Positions 1 through 7,626 of a stretch of 9,643 nt of DNA are shown one piece after another; the first letter of the stretch is position 1; each line of letters starts with the position of its first letter. The stretch is from assembly GCA_002483745.1 (NCBI GenBank), contig DLIM01000010.1:1-9643 (forward strand), given 5' to 3'. A model generated the notes under the pieces. That model did no database searches. It was not told where the DNA came from and saw only the letters and a list, made by a program, of their open reading frames with translations. The translations under genes were made by a program, and so were the position numbers. The stretch is from Caryophanales bacterium UBA7642 (GTDB lineage Bacteria; Bacillota_I; Bacilli_A; RFN20; CAG-288).

Positions 1-23
1 TCCGAATCCCGCTCGGGTCACCA
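1..23 (+). tRNA. 3' end of a tRNA gene (tRNA-Lys is a guess)
   Basis: The first 23 bases read as the T-loop (TCCGAAT), the 3' strand of the T-stem (CCCGC), the 3' strand of the acceptor stem (TCGGGTC), discriminator A and an encoded CCA. The anticodon lies left of the window, so identity cannot be read. The GGGTCACCA end resembles tRNA-Lys of Bacillota, but that is a weak inference. Position 55, normally T, would be C in this alignment, which is unusual and lowers confidence slightly. Confidence 0.8.
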
Positions 24-35
24 ATTGAAACAAAG

Positions 36-72
36 TTGCATCATTAGCTGACATCAAATCAGAATGGTGCAA
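36..72 (+). other. Stem-loop in the tRNA trailer
   Basis: TTGCATCATT (36-45) pairs with AATGGTGCAA (63-72) over ten pairs, including one G-T wobble. Inside it, CTGA (48-51) pairs with TCAG (59-62) around a 7-base loop. It begins 12 bases after the tRNA CCA end and has no T-tract, so it is not itself a terminator. It could be a processing or stability element of the tRNA transcript or part of a small RNA; no function is known from the sequence. Confidence 0.45.
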
Positions 73-86
73 ATCATCATATAGAG

Positions 87-114
87 ACATCTGCCAAGAA
101 GCAGATGTTTTTTT
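87..114 (+). terminator. Rho-independent terminator after the tRNA
   Basis: A perfect 8-bp stem, ACATCTGC (87-94) with GCAGATGT (101-108), closes a 6-base loop and runs directly into seven T residues (108-114). It is placed to end the transcript of the tRNA (or tRNA operon) entering from the left. Confidence 0.9.
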
Positions 115-180
115 GTTTCTAACACATTTTGCGCAATTTTTATAGTCTTCGTACTTTCAGTGTATATGAGGTGTAGGATT

Positions 181-295
181 ATGTCTATTACTGCCACAAA
201 ATTGAAAGATAATCTCAGCAAACATCTAAAGCAAACACAAGCGGAAGATATCAATGAAAAGCAGTTAAAGGACAAAAGAAATGTCGATACTTATT
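181..295 (+). pseudogene. Remnant of a Phd/YefM-family antitoxin
   Basis: An ATG at 181, preceded by a good Shine-Dalgarno (GAGGTG, 168-173, 7-base spacing), opens a 37-codon frame ending in TGA at 293-295. The first residues, MSITATKLKDNLSKHL then EDI, match the N-terminal DNA-binding part of Phd/YefM antitoxins of Bacillota, which usually continue with an ITKNGK-type strand and reach roughly 75-90 residues. Here the match stops at about residue 24; the rest (NEKQLKDKRN) is Lys-rich and may be a fragment of the original C-terminus, which implies an internal deletion. The frame overlaps the toxin start at 281, keeping the usual antitoxin-toxin order. It cannot encode a complete antitoxin. The family call rests on residue patterns recognised by eye. 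Confidence 0.75.
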
Positions 296-570
296 GATAC
301 TTTCATTATTGTTGATGCCTTAGCTAATCGGAAGCCTTGGGCTGAAGTTGCTTAGAATCTTTAAGAGTTATCCTTGTCAAAAAAGATCAATGACTGTATT
401 TCTGCAAAAACAGTAGATAATATTCATTATTTCATTCAGAAATACCAAAATAGTGAATAAAAAGCCAGAAAGGCATTAGCCTTTTTTCTTTCGGCTGTGA
501 CTATATAATTACTAGAAATCTTAAAGCAACAGCTGTTTCTTTAAAAAATTGGAATCCTAAAAATTCTAAT
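281..570 (+). pseudogene. Remnant of a PIN-domain (VapC-like) toxin
   Basis: An ATG at 281 with Shine-Dalgarno AAAGGA (267-272) reads MSILIDTFIIVDALANRKPW, the N-terminus of PIN-domain ribonuclease toxins, whose LIDTN motif supplies the first metal-binding Asp. Codon 25 is TAG (353-355) and codon 28 is TAA. Past these stops the same frame still matches the family (ISAKTVDNIHYFIQKY) up to a TAA at about 455-457. The middle of the domain, about 40-45 residues and including later acidic active-site positions, is missing. The C-terminal part reappears in another frame from 499 as DYIITRNLK, a family hallmark (D-Y-I-V-T-R-N). In a working module this would be an RNA-cleaving toxin paired with the upstream antitoxin. 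The tail reaches the stop codon of the convergent helicase gene at 566. Stops, deletion and frameshift make it clearly dead. Confidence 0.85.
469..487. terminator. Bidirectional terminator inside the toxin remnant
   Basis: AAAGGC (469-474), loop ATTA, GCCTTT (479-484) forms a 6-bp stem followed on the plus strand by a T-run (482-487). Read on the minus strand, the same hairpin is preceded by A residues and followed, after CTGGC, by five Ts (463-459), so it can also stop transcription of the helicase gene, whose stop codon is about 80 bases away. It lies in the gap between the two surviving toxin segments. Confidence 0.7.
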
Positions 571-3500
571 AGTTTTCAGCAAAGCCGAAAGCTAATAGGT
601 TATTCTTTAAGGCTACATCAATAGCATCGTCAAGTTTCTTCTTAGCGCGTTCGGTGAGAGTCTTTATTTTCATAGTTTCAGCTGTCTGCTTGATTAAATC
701 AGCACGGCTGATGTTCTTCTGGGCCTTAATGATTTTATTCATTAAAACTAGTATTTCTTCTCTGGAAATATCATAGAGATCTCTATCCGAGGAACGGAAG
801 GCATCGACATGGTTGTCCTGATTAGTATCAGGCCAATAGAAAACCACATTGTTATAATCCCTGGTGGCTTTAACTGGAATCCTATCAAGATGTCTTTTTA
901 AGACACTATCAGCTCGAGATTTAATCTGTGTGATGCTAAAGACTTTCTTCATTCTTTCTTTGATGAGATTATAAGAAATAGGCTGCTCTGTCTGAATAAT
1001 CTTTAAAAGAATAGCGCCGATCTTGCTATAGTAATAGCCATCCTCAACCTGTGAATAATCAAGCTTATCTTTAAAAGTAATAGTTAATTCCTGATAAGGA
1101 ACGATTTTATAGTCAATTAAGTTATTAGCTGATGTAAGGACCGGCTTTAAAAAAGAATTGTTTGAATTGATGGATACTTCTTTTTGGGTCTTTTCAATCA
1201 CATCAGTAATTTCTTTAATGGTTTCACTTTCGTATCTTAAGAAGCTATAGGTATAAACACGGAGCAGCTTCCACTTCAAAGACTCTAAAACGATTGGCTC
1301 TACATAGAAGCGGTCACGGCAACTGACATTAGGATTAAGTGGCTTCTCATCAAGAATGATTCCTAAGCAATATTCATCACTGTCTTTCTTCCTGACAGCT
1401 AAATCTACTTTCATTTCACTAGAGCCGATATCAGAATCAACAACATAGCCAAGTTTAGACAAATCTCTCTTAATAAAGAAAGCTAAATCGCTGCGAGAAG
1501 AATTATGACTGTTTTCCTTTTGAGGCATAACTGATTTTTCAGCAAAAGCTAAGAAGTCTTTAAGGTTCTCGGCTCCGGCATTCTTATATTTAGTTTCATC
1601 AATATCAGTTGCCCTGATAGTAGAAAGAACAATCATCTCTTCTTTGGATCGAGAAGCGGCAACATTAAGTCTTCTTTCACCTTTATCAAGCATTAGAGGA
1701 CCACCTAATTCAGCCTTTCCGTTCTTGCCTTTGGAAAAGCCAATAGACATGATGATAATATCTCTTTCATCGCCTTGAACATTCTCCAAGTTCTTAATAA
1801 AGAGCTTTTTGCTACTTACTTCTTCATTCCAATGAGTAAGTGTAGCATAATTACTGTTCTTATCCATCATTTTATCTATTTCATCATAGACAGCATCTTG
1901 TTGTTTCATATTAAAAACGACAATGCCAATTGATTTATTTTTAGTTAAAGGATTGTCAAGGATTCCTTTTAAGGTATCAAGAATAGCCGCAATCTCATTT
2001 CTTGAGATATTACTATTCAGTTTATCAGCTGAAGGAACAATATTCTTGTAGATGACATGGCTTGTAAGGTTATCAAAGGAAGGGAAGGTGAAAAGATCGC
2101 CGCCATAGAAATTCATATTGGAGAACTGAATCAATGATTCATGCCTTGAACGGTAGTGGAAAGCTAAACGGATTCGAGGCATATCAATAGAGATGCAATC
2201 ATCCAATAAGGACTCAGCATCTGCTAAGGCTACATTGGTACCGTCTTCACTATTAGAAGCATCATCAACTGACATGGTAAAGTAATTTGAAGGAGGCATC
2301 TGTTGAGGATCTCCGGCTACTACTAGAGAATTACCTCTGGCAATAGGACCAACGGCTTCACTAGTCGGTATCTGAGAAGCTTCGTCAAAGATTACAATAT
2401 CAAATTTCTTGCTATCAACTCCTAGATATTGAGCTGCTGATAAAGGTGACATCAAAAAGCAAGGGAAATAAGTTCTAAAATAAGACTCATATTGCTGCAA
2501 AGCATTCCTGATGGTAATGCCTCTACCACCATTGAGAACTAACTTCTTTAACTGACCTATCGGGTTAGCATTGGAATAATTAACGTTAGGATTAGCAAAG
2601 GTGGAAGTCACTTTGGTAATGACTTCTTCTATAGCTAAGCTGTTATATTGATTGATTAGATCCTGATATCGCTTAATCTCTTTTTCATAGATAGCTGGAT
2701 TAAAACTATTGTTATATTCATCTGTAGAGAAATACTTGCTGATAAAAGCATTGTCTAAGGCTTGTTCATAGACATCCGAGAAATCATTGAGTTTAATGTT
2801 TCCATCTAGAAGCCTATTGAATAAAGTCCCTAAGCCTTTTTGTCTAAGAATATCTCCTTCTTGATTGATGGAAGCTAATTCTGCAATAGTCCTGGTGTTG
2901 TTCTTGTCTTCAACTAAGTCTTCAATCTCCTTTAGGGCATCGAAATAATCTTTGTTCTCAAAGAAACTAGGACTAAGTGGGTACTCTTTCAGGATTTCGT
3001 TTCTGGTCTTTATGAATTCCAAATAAGCATTCTTAAATACCTTAAAGTCATTATTGATAGAAGCTAGCTCAAAGCCGTTCATTGCTGAGACTTTTGATAA
3101 AGAGGAGAGAGTTAAGGCATCAGGAGCATCAATAATGAGATGATGGAAAGCTAAGGTTGTCTTATAAATATCTTGATACTGAACCGCTTTATTGGAATTG
3201 GGAATCAAGTCTTCTTTAAAGAACTTATTTAAAGTCAATAAGCTTTCTTGATCTCTCTTAATAGTCTCCTGATAAGTGTTCAAATAGACTAAGTCATCCT
3301 TTAATTCATCAAACTTTGGCTTATAGTCTTTTTTCTTATAGGAGCCAATAATCTTCAAGGCTTTCTTTTTAGAAAAGAACTTGGTTATAAAATTTGTGCC
3401 TGAATTTAAAGCATTTCCACTTGATACTGCATTAATCTTCATTAAATCAGTGTATTTGCTAACCAGCTTTTCCTTATAGCCATCAATCATTCTTAAGTCA

Positions 3501-6334
3501 CTTAAACAGCGCTGATTATTATCTTCATCTTTAAAGAGGGAGGGATCAAAGAGAGAATCAAGTTTAGCATTACTATTAAAATAATAATTAAAGACCTGAT
3601 AATCATAACTGAGTCTCTTATAAGTAGCCTTCTCAGTACGATTGAGTTTATTTAGGAAAACATCATAGCAGGAATTAAGCTTTTCTGAACTAGTTTCAAG
3701 TCTATCGAATTCTTTAATTATCCTATCCTGATCGAGATAATCAAACTTACTGATTCTTAAAACCTTTAATGGTTGAGTATCAAAAGAAGGTATGCTTCTT
3801 CCTAAAGTAACAATATTATCGATAGCAGTTCTAATTACTTCGTCTTTCTTGCCATCATAATCATTCAGGAAATCATTGCTAAGAGAATAAACGCCTTTCT
3901 GGCTTTCAGTAGCCATTCTCTTAGTAATAGCTTCATAGAGGGAATAGAAATTTTCGCCGTGATGGTGAAGCTTTCTTAACTCATTGTTGATAATAGCTTT
4001 CTTTTCTTCAATTTCTTTTACGGTATCACTAAAGGCACCCGTCCCCACCAATTTCCCTTTATACATCGATTCGCCTAACTGCTTGAACATGGATTGCTTT
4101 GAAGCATTGGCATCATAAAGCTGTAAGGCAAAGCGAGATAATCCTAAACTAGAAAGCCTTTGCCTGACTACTTCCAAGGCGGCTTGCTTTTCAGCGACAA
4201 ATAAAACACTCTTGCCATTATAGAAGGCATTAACAATCATATTAACAATCGTCTGACTCTTGCCTGTTCCCGGAGGGCCATCAAGAATAAAGGAATTGCC
4301 AGCACCACATTCAAGAATAGCTTTCAATTGGGTGGAATCATACTGAATAGGAGCCGCAAACTTATCCATTTGATCTAATTCATCATCATTCTTGTCTTTA
4401 GTGATTTCCTTATTCTGAATCAAAGACTGGTTTTCTAAAAGAGAAGCAATTACAGGATTGTTTCTTAATGCCTCTTTACGGTTCTTGATATCTAACCACA
4501 TAACATAGTGGCTAAAAGTGAAGTTAGCAATAAAACAGCGTTTGGTATCAACATTGATATCTCCAACATGCATATTCTTTAATGAATTAACAATATCAAG
4601 GAAGTTATCAGTAGAATTCACACCATATAAGGAACTGAAGTCAGCACCTTTTTTGACTTTATAGTATTCAAAGAAAGTCTGGTTAAGCATGATATCATCA
4701 AAATCATACTTGATGGTATAGTCGTCACCGAAACGGTCTTTAGCAATACTGATAGGTAGTAAAAGGAAAGGGGCTTCTAAGAATTTTGAATTGTCATCGC
4801 CAGTCAAAGTCCCAATGACTAAATAAAGAGTAGGACTACCCGTTTCATCACGAGCCTGTCTATCAGTCTTGATTAGTTTCTTCAAGGTAGTAACAGAACT
4901 CATTCCCAGAACTAATCCTTGTTTTCTTAAATCATTGGCCAAAGGAAGAATACTTGCATAATCGCTCTTGCTTCTTTCGCCATTAGAATTCTTCATCAAA
5001 GAGTCTAGAAGTCTAATCTTAAAAGACTGATTCTGATTATCCCTTAGATAGTTAAAGAAATCATTTCCTTCAAGACCGGGTAATTCACAGATATTAGATT
5101 GATCTTTGTTGGCTTTAAAATTAACCAGTTTATTTCCCGTTGAAAGATCAAGTAGCTTCTTCTCCCAAGTAGAGAACCGATCTTGATCATCTGAGTCTTC
5201 AATAGGCTTGAATTTGTAGTCAGAAATTTTAGTTATCTCATCTTTTTCTAACGCAATTGGCTTAATTGAAAAATCAACGGTTCCTTTTTCATCAGGAATC
5301 GGTATAGGCTTTAAAGAGGCATTTTGGCAAGTCAATATATCCGTAGCCGAAAAAGAGCCACGATAAGAACGCAAATGTTCCTCGCCAATAGTCATACTTT
5401 GAGAAAAAGAAGTCGAACTATTAGAAGTCAAAGTAGTGCATTCAAAAAGGATAATTTTCTTTTCATTTCCAGTAGTCGCTGAATAGACAATACTAGGTTT
5501 GTTTTCAATAAACTGGAAGAAACCATCTTCTGTAAGAAAGCATCCGCAGAAGGCATGACCATCCACCATAATCAGGATTGGATGTAATCCAATATCTAGC
5601 AAAGCTGAACACATCAAGATAGATAAATCTAAACAAGTGCCTAACCTATCTCTTAAAACATCATTTGGCATTCTAATGTTTTGAACTAATTCAGTTGAGA
5701 CAGGTGGATTTGAATAAGCAATACCATAATTATGAAGAGCGTTATAAACACACTGAACCTCTCTAACAATAGAAGTCTTATCTTGGTTCTGATAGCCAAT
5801 CAAAGGCTTATTGCCGTTTTCCTTGATAGCATCAAGATGAATTTGATTAAGAGAGGGGAAACCAGTAACGCAGTATTTAGCTAATAATAAAGGCATCAAA
5901 TAAGGATCAGATGAGCACTGCCTAATAGGAAGTATCTTTATGTTCTTAGTTAAAGTAGTTAAAGAAGCGTTAGTAAGAGGATCAATAACTTCAAAGAAAA
6001 TCTCACAGGCTCCGATACCATTTTGGTTATAAAGCTTTTCGCCATCAATCTGAATCTGAGGATCTTTTTCTATCTTTTGTTTGCTACGATATTTGATTTC
6101 ACCTAAATGAAGAATTGGAGCGGAGAAAATCGGATTAGAAAAAGACATTTTTAAAAGTAAATCTGAATAATCAGAATCAGTATCGTTATCAATTTCTATT
6201 TTCTTAAGCAAAGAAAAAGAAGTATAAAATGTCTTTTTATCAGTAGCTTTTATAATACTATCAGTATGGAATTCTAAGAAAGAAAAAGACTTTCCAATAC
6301 CGATATTCAACGAAAAACTCTTTTTATCTTGCAT
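566..6334 (-). CDS. Giant DUF4011/DUF3320 superfamily 1 helicase with transglutaminase-like and Vsr-like domains
   Basis: A 1,922-residue protein, with numbering from the ATG at 6334. Order seen: a beta-rich N-terminus; a transglutaminase-like domain (about 190-310) with Cys234 in GTCLDL and His260 in DGHAF; DUF4011 (from about 385, with W390 and LLDLS..NKLVNF); SF1 helicase motifs: Q-motif near 665, Walker A GPPGTGKS 686-693, Ia about 709-730, Walker B DEASQ 1317-1321, GDPQQMPPS 1341-1349, HYRSRHE 1393-1399, ENVQGDERD 1517-1525, RRLNVAASRS 1554-1563; a restriction-endonuclease-like domain (about 1612-1700; KVDLAV with D1644, RDR at 1673-1675); and DUF3320 (about 1770-1915). The ATPase core looks complete. 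Charged, helical sequence fills 735-1285. A cytosolic nucleic-acid translocase is expected; substrate and role are unknown, and a defence role is inferred from architecture. The gene stands alone. A TTG at 6361 adds nine residues and cannot be excluded; neither start has a Shine-Dalgarno, but a -10 sits 7 bases before the ATG. Confidence 0.93.
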   Translation of the reverse strand: MQDKKSFSLNIGIGKSFSFLEFHTDSIIKATDKKTFYTSFSLLKKIEIDNDTDSDYSDLLLKMSFSNPIFSAPILHLGEIKYRSKQKIEKDPQIQIDGEKLYNQNGIGACEIFFEVIDPLTNASLTTLTKNIKILPIRQCSSDPYLMPLLLAKYCVTGFPSLNQIHLDAIKENGNKPLIGYQNQDKTSIVREVQCVYNALHNYGIAYSNPPVSTELVQNIRMPNDVLRDRLGTCLDLSILMCSALLDIGLHPILIMVDGHAFCGCFLTEDGFFQFIENKPSIVYSATTGNEKKIILFECTTLTSNSSTSFSQSMTIGEEHLRSYRGSFSATDILTCQNASLKPIPIPDEKGTVDFSIKPIALEKDEITKISDYKFKPIEDSDDQDRFSTWEKKLLDLSTGNKLVNFKANKDQSNICELPGLEGNDFFNYLRDNQNQSFKIRLLDSLMKNSNGERSKSDYASILPLANDLRKQGLVLGMSSVTTLKKLIKTDRQARDETGSPTLYLVIGTLTGDDNSKFLEAPFLLLPISIAKDRFGDDYTIKYDFDDIMLNQTFFEYYKVKKGADFSSLYGVNSTDNFLDIVNSLKNMHVGDINVDTKRCFIANFTFSHYVMWLDIKNRKEALRNNPVIASLLENQSLIQNKEITKDKNDDELDQMDKFAAPIQYDSTQLKAILECGAGNSFILDGPPGTGKSQTIVNMIVNAFYNGKSVLFVAEKQAALEVVRQRLSSLGLSRFALQLYDANASKQSMFKQLGESMYKGKLVGTGAFSDTVKEIEEKKAIINNELRKLHHHGENFYSLYEAITKRMATESQKGVYSLSNDFLNDYDGKKDEVIRTAIDNIVTLGRSIPSFDTQPLKVLRISKFDYLDQDRIIKEFDRLETSSEKLNSCYDVFLNKLNRTEKATYKRLSYDYQVFNYYFNSNAKLDSLFDPSLFKDEDNNQRCLSDLRMIDGYKEKLVSKYTDLMKINAVSSGNALNSGTNFITKFFSKKKALKIIGSYKKKDYKPKFDELKDDLVYLNTYQETIKRDQESLLTLNKFFKEDLIPNSNKAVQYQDIYKTTLAFHHLIIDAPDALTLSSLSKVSAMNGFELASINNDFKVFKNAYLEFIKTRNEILKEYPLSPSFFENKDYFDALKEIEDLVEDKNNTRTIAELASINQEGDILRQKGLGTLFNRLLDGNIKLNDFSDVYEQALDNAFISKYFSTDEYNNSFNPAIYEKEIKRYQDLINQYNSLAIEEVITKVTSTFANPNVNYSNANPIGQLKKLVLNGGRGITIRNALQQYESYFRTYFPCFLMSPLSAAQYLGVDSKKFDIVIFDEASQIPTSEAVGPIARGNSLVVAGDPQQMPPSNYFTMSVDDASNSEDGTNVALADAESLLDDCISIDMPRIRLAFHYRSRHESLIQFSNMNFYGGDLFTFPSFDNLTSHVIYKNIVPSADKLNSNISRNEIAAILDTLKGILDNPLTKNKSIGIVVFNMKQQDAVYDEIDKMMDKNSNYATLTHWNEEVSSKKLFIKNLENVQGDERDIIIMSIGFSKGKNGKAELGGPLMLDKGERRLNVAASRSKEEMIVLSTIRATDIDETKYKNAGAENLKDFLAFAEKSVMPQKENSHNSSRSDLAFFIKRDLSKLGYVVDSDIGSSEMKVDLAVRKKDSDEYCLGIILDEKPLNPNVSCRDRFYVEPIVLESLKWKLLRVYTYSFLRYESETIKEITDVIEKTQKEVSINSNNSFLKPVLTSANNLIDYKIVPYQELTITFKDKLDYSQVEDGYYYSKIGAILLKIIQTEQPISYNLIKERMKKVFSITQIKSRADSVLKRHLDRIPVKATRDYNNVVFYWPDTNQDNHVDAFRSSDRDLYDISREEILVLMNKIIKAQKNISRADLIKQTAETMKIKTLTERAKKKLDDAIDVALKNNLLAFGFAENY

Positions 6335-6341
6335 AGCTATT

Positions 6342-6350
6342 ATTTTACCA
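6342..6350 (-). promoter_or_regulatory. Extended -10 promoter of the helicase gene
   Basis: On the minus strand TGGTAAAAT (6350 to 6342) is an extended -10 (TG-N-TAAAAT). No convincing -35 lies 17 bases upstream. Only 7 bases separate the hexamer from the ATG at 6334, so transcription would begin at or next to the A of the start codon. This fits a leaderless mRNA and argues for the ATG over the upstream TTG, which would lie upstream of the transcript start. Confidence 0.5.
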
Positions 6351-6361
6351 CAAGAAATCAA

Positions 6362-6651
6362 GGCATTAGGGAGCTAATAAATAATCTTTGCTAATATTCC
6401 TATTGGCAAGAAAGATAACTAATACCAAAGCTTCAATCATTACTATTTAAATTGATAGCAATTTTTAAAATTTATTTATAAAATTTCTAAAAAAGATTTA
6501 ACACAGTTAACTAAACTGAATACAAGTAATAACCTAAATAATATCTCCGATTTTTTCTAAAAAGTAATGAAATTTTGCTCCCCTTGCTTTGCCAATATCC
6601 TTAGTAAATATCGAAAAATGTTTAATTAAAACTATTAATAAAATTTTCATA
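6362..6651. other. AT-rich divergent intergenic region
   Basis: This spacer lies between the helicase and the divergent AEC pseudogene. I see no coding frame or RNA gene in it. Two small inverted repeats are present: AAATTG (6449-6454) with CAATTT (6459-6464), in a wider imperfect palindrome, and CAGTT (6504-6508) with AACTG (6514-6518). Either could be an operator, but in DNA this AT-rich short palindromes are expected by chance. Confidence 0.5.
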
Positions 6652-6660
6652 TGTTATAAT
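6652..6660 (+). promoter_or_regulatory. Extended -10 promoter of the AEC transporter pseudogene
   Basis: TGTTATAAT is a perfect TATAAT (6655-6660) with the TG-N extension. The -35 position (CTATTA, 6632-6637) is poor. The ATG at 6679 is 18 bases beyond the hexamer, giving an expected leader of only about 12 bases with no Shine-Dalgarno. The promoter looks intact although the gene is broken. Confidence 0.6.
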
Positions 6661-6678
6661 CTACCGGTTTAATAAAAA

Positions 6679-7619
6679 ATGAACACTTTTCTAATCACAT
6701 TAATTACTGTCTCCGGTATGCTTCTTTTTACAATTCCTGGTTTCCTTTTAGTGAAGTTTAAAGCAGTCGATTCTAGTCATATAAAATCCTTTTCTAAAGT
6801 GCTGATGATTGTCTCTCAGGCCTTCTGAACTTTCTATTCTTTTCAAAAGGTCAGTTATTCAAATAATAACTCAATTCTGATTAGTCTGACTTTCTTATGT
6901 CTTTGCTTCTCATGCTTTTAATCATGGCCATTATGTATTTGATCTTAAGAAAGAGATTTTCAAATGTTGCTAATAGAGTAATGTGTGTCTGTGCTGCTTT
7001 TGGAAATGTAGCCTTTTTAGGAGTTCCCATAATTGAAGCGGTCTTACCTGATTTCAAGGAAGGTGCTATGATCTGCGCAACTTTTGTAACCACCATGAAT
7101 ATCTTAGGATGGACTTTAGGAAGTTACTTGATTACTCAGGATAAGAAATATGTAAGCTTCAAAAAGATCTTACTCAATCCAGCCACGATTGGATTCCTTA
7201 TTTCTTTAATTTTCTACTTCTGTGATTTCCATTTAGCTAGCATCCCTTATGTTGGAAACACTCTTGATTGGGTAATCATGATTCTAGCTAAGATGTCTAC
7301 GGCTTTATGTATGATGATTCTAGGTATGAGATTAGCTACCATAAGATTAAAGCCTCTATTTACAAATTATCAAAATTATGTGGCTGTTTTAATTAAACAA
7401 ATAATAGTTCCTTTTATTGTCTATGGAATACTTTATGCTATCCCCTTAGATAGCAATTTTAAAATTACCTTTGTCATTCTCTCTGGTGCCCCAATTGCGG
7501 CAGTAGTACAGAACTTTACTGAAATGATAAATCAAGGTCAGGAAAATGCAGCTGATATGGTGATTTTAGGAACAGTGTTAAGTGTTATTACCGTTCCTTT
7601 AATTACTTTGGTTCTCTAA
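6679..7619 (+). pseudogene. AEC (auxin efflux carrier) family transporter, broken
   Basis: The ATG at 6679 starts MNTFLITLITVSGMLLFTIP, a typical AEC first membrane helix, and continues to codon 50, which is TGA (6826-6828). The same frame still matches the family beyond it (FYSFQKV) until TAA at 6919-6921. Similarity then continues one frame over, YLILRKRF, FGNVAFLGVP, NPATIGF and a C-terminal GAPIAAVVQNF segment, ending with TAA at 7619. The total span is 941 bases, one short of 314 codons, a normal AEC length, so a 1-base deletion between 6885 and 6921 explains the shift. AEC proteins are about 10-helix inner-membrane carriers of small organic anions in bacteria; the substrate cannot be told here. 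An internal ATG at 6897 could give 240 residues lacking the first two or so helices, unlikely to work. The 3' end faces the permease gene 7 bases away. Confidence 0.85.
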
Positions 7620-7626
7620 TAAATGC

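Noticed and set aside
1..23. tRNA 3' end as an integration (att) site of a mobile element in this window.
   Set aside because: I found no second copy of this segment and no integrase or recombinase gene within the window, so only the general possibility remains.
54..275. Minus-strand open frame of 73 codons.
   Set aside because: It runs antisense through the tRNA terminator and the antitoxin remnant, has no family resemblance and low-complexity content.
469..6369. A 10-bp direct repeat AAGGCATTAG at 470-479 and 6360-6369 brackets the helicase gene, like a target-site duplication.
   Set aside because: Many 10-mers repeat by chance in a window of this size, one copy is part of a terminator hairpin, and toxin-derived sequence continues inside the supposed insertion (499-570). 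No transposase or terminal inverted repeat is present.
6826..6828. TGA read as tryptophan (Mollicutes-type code).
   Set aside because: The long helicase, permease and nitroreductase frames use TGG and contain no in-frame TGA over about 2,500 codons, and the AEC gene also has a frameshift.
6881..7096. Minus-strand open frame of 71 codons.
   Set aside because: It is an antisense shadow of the conserved AEC transporter sequence.
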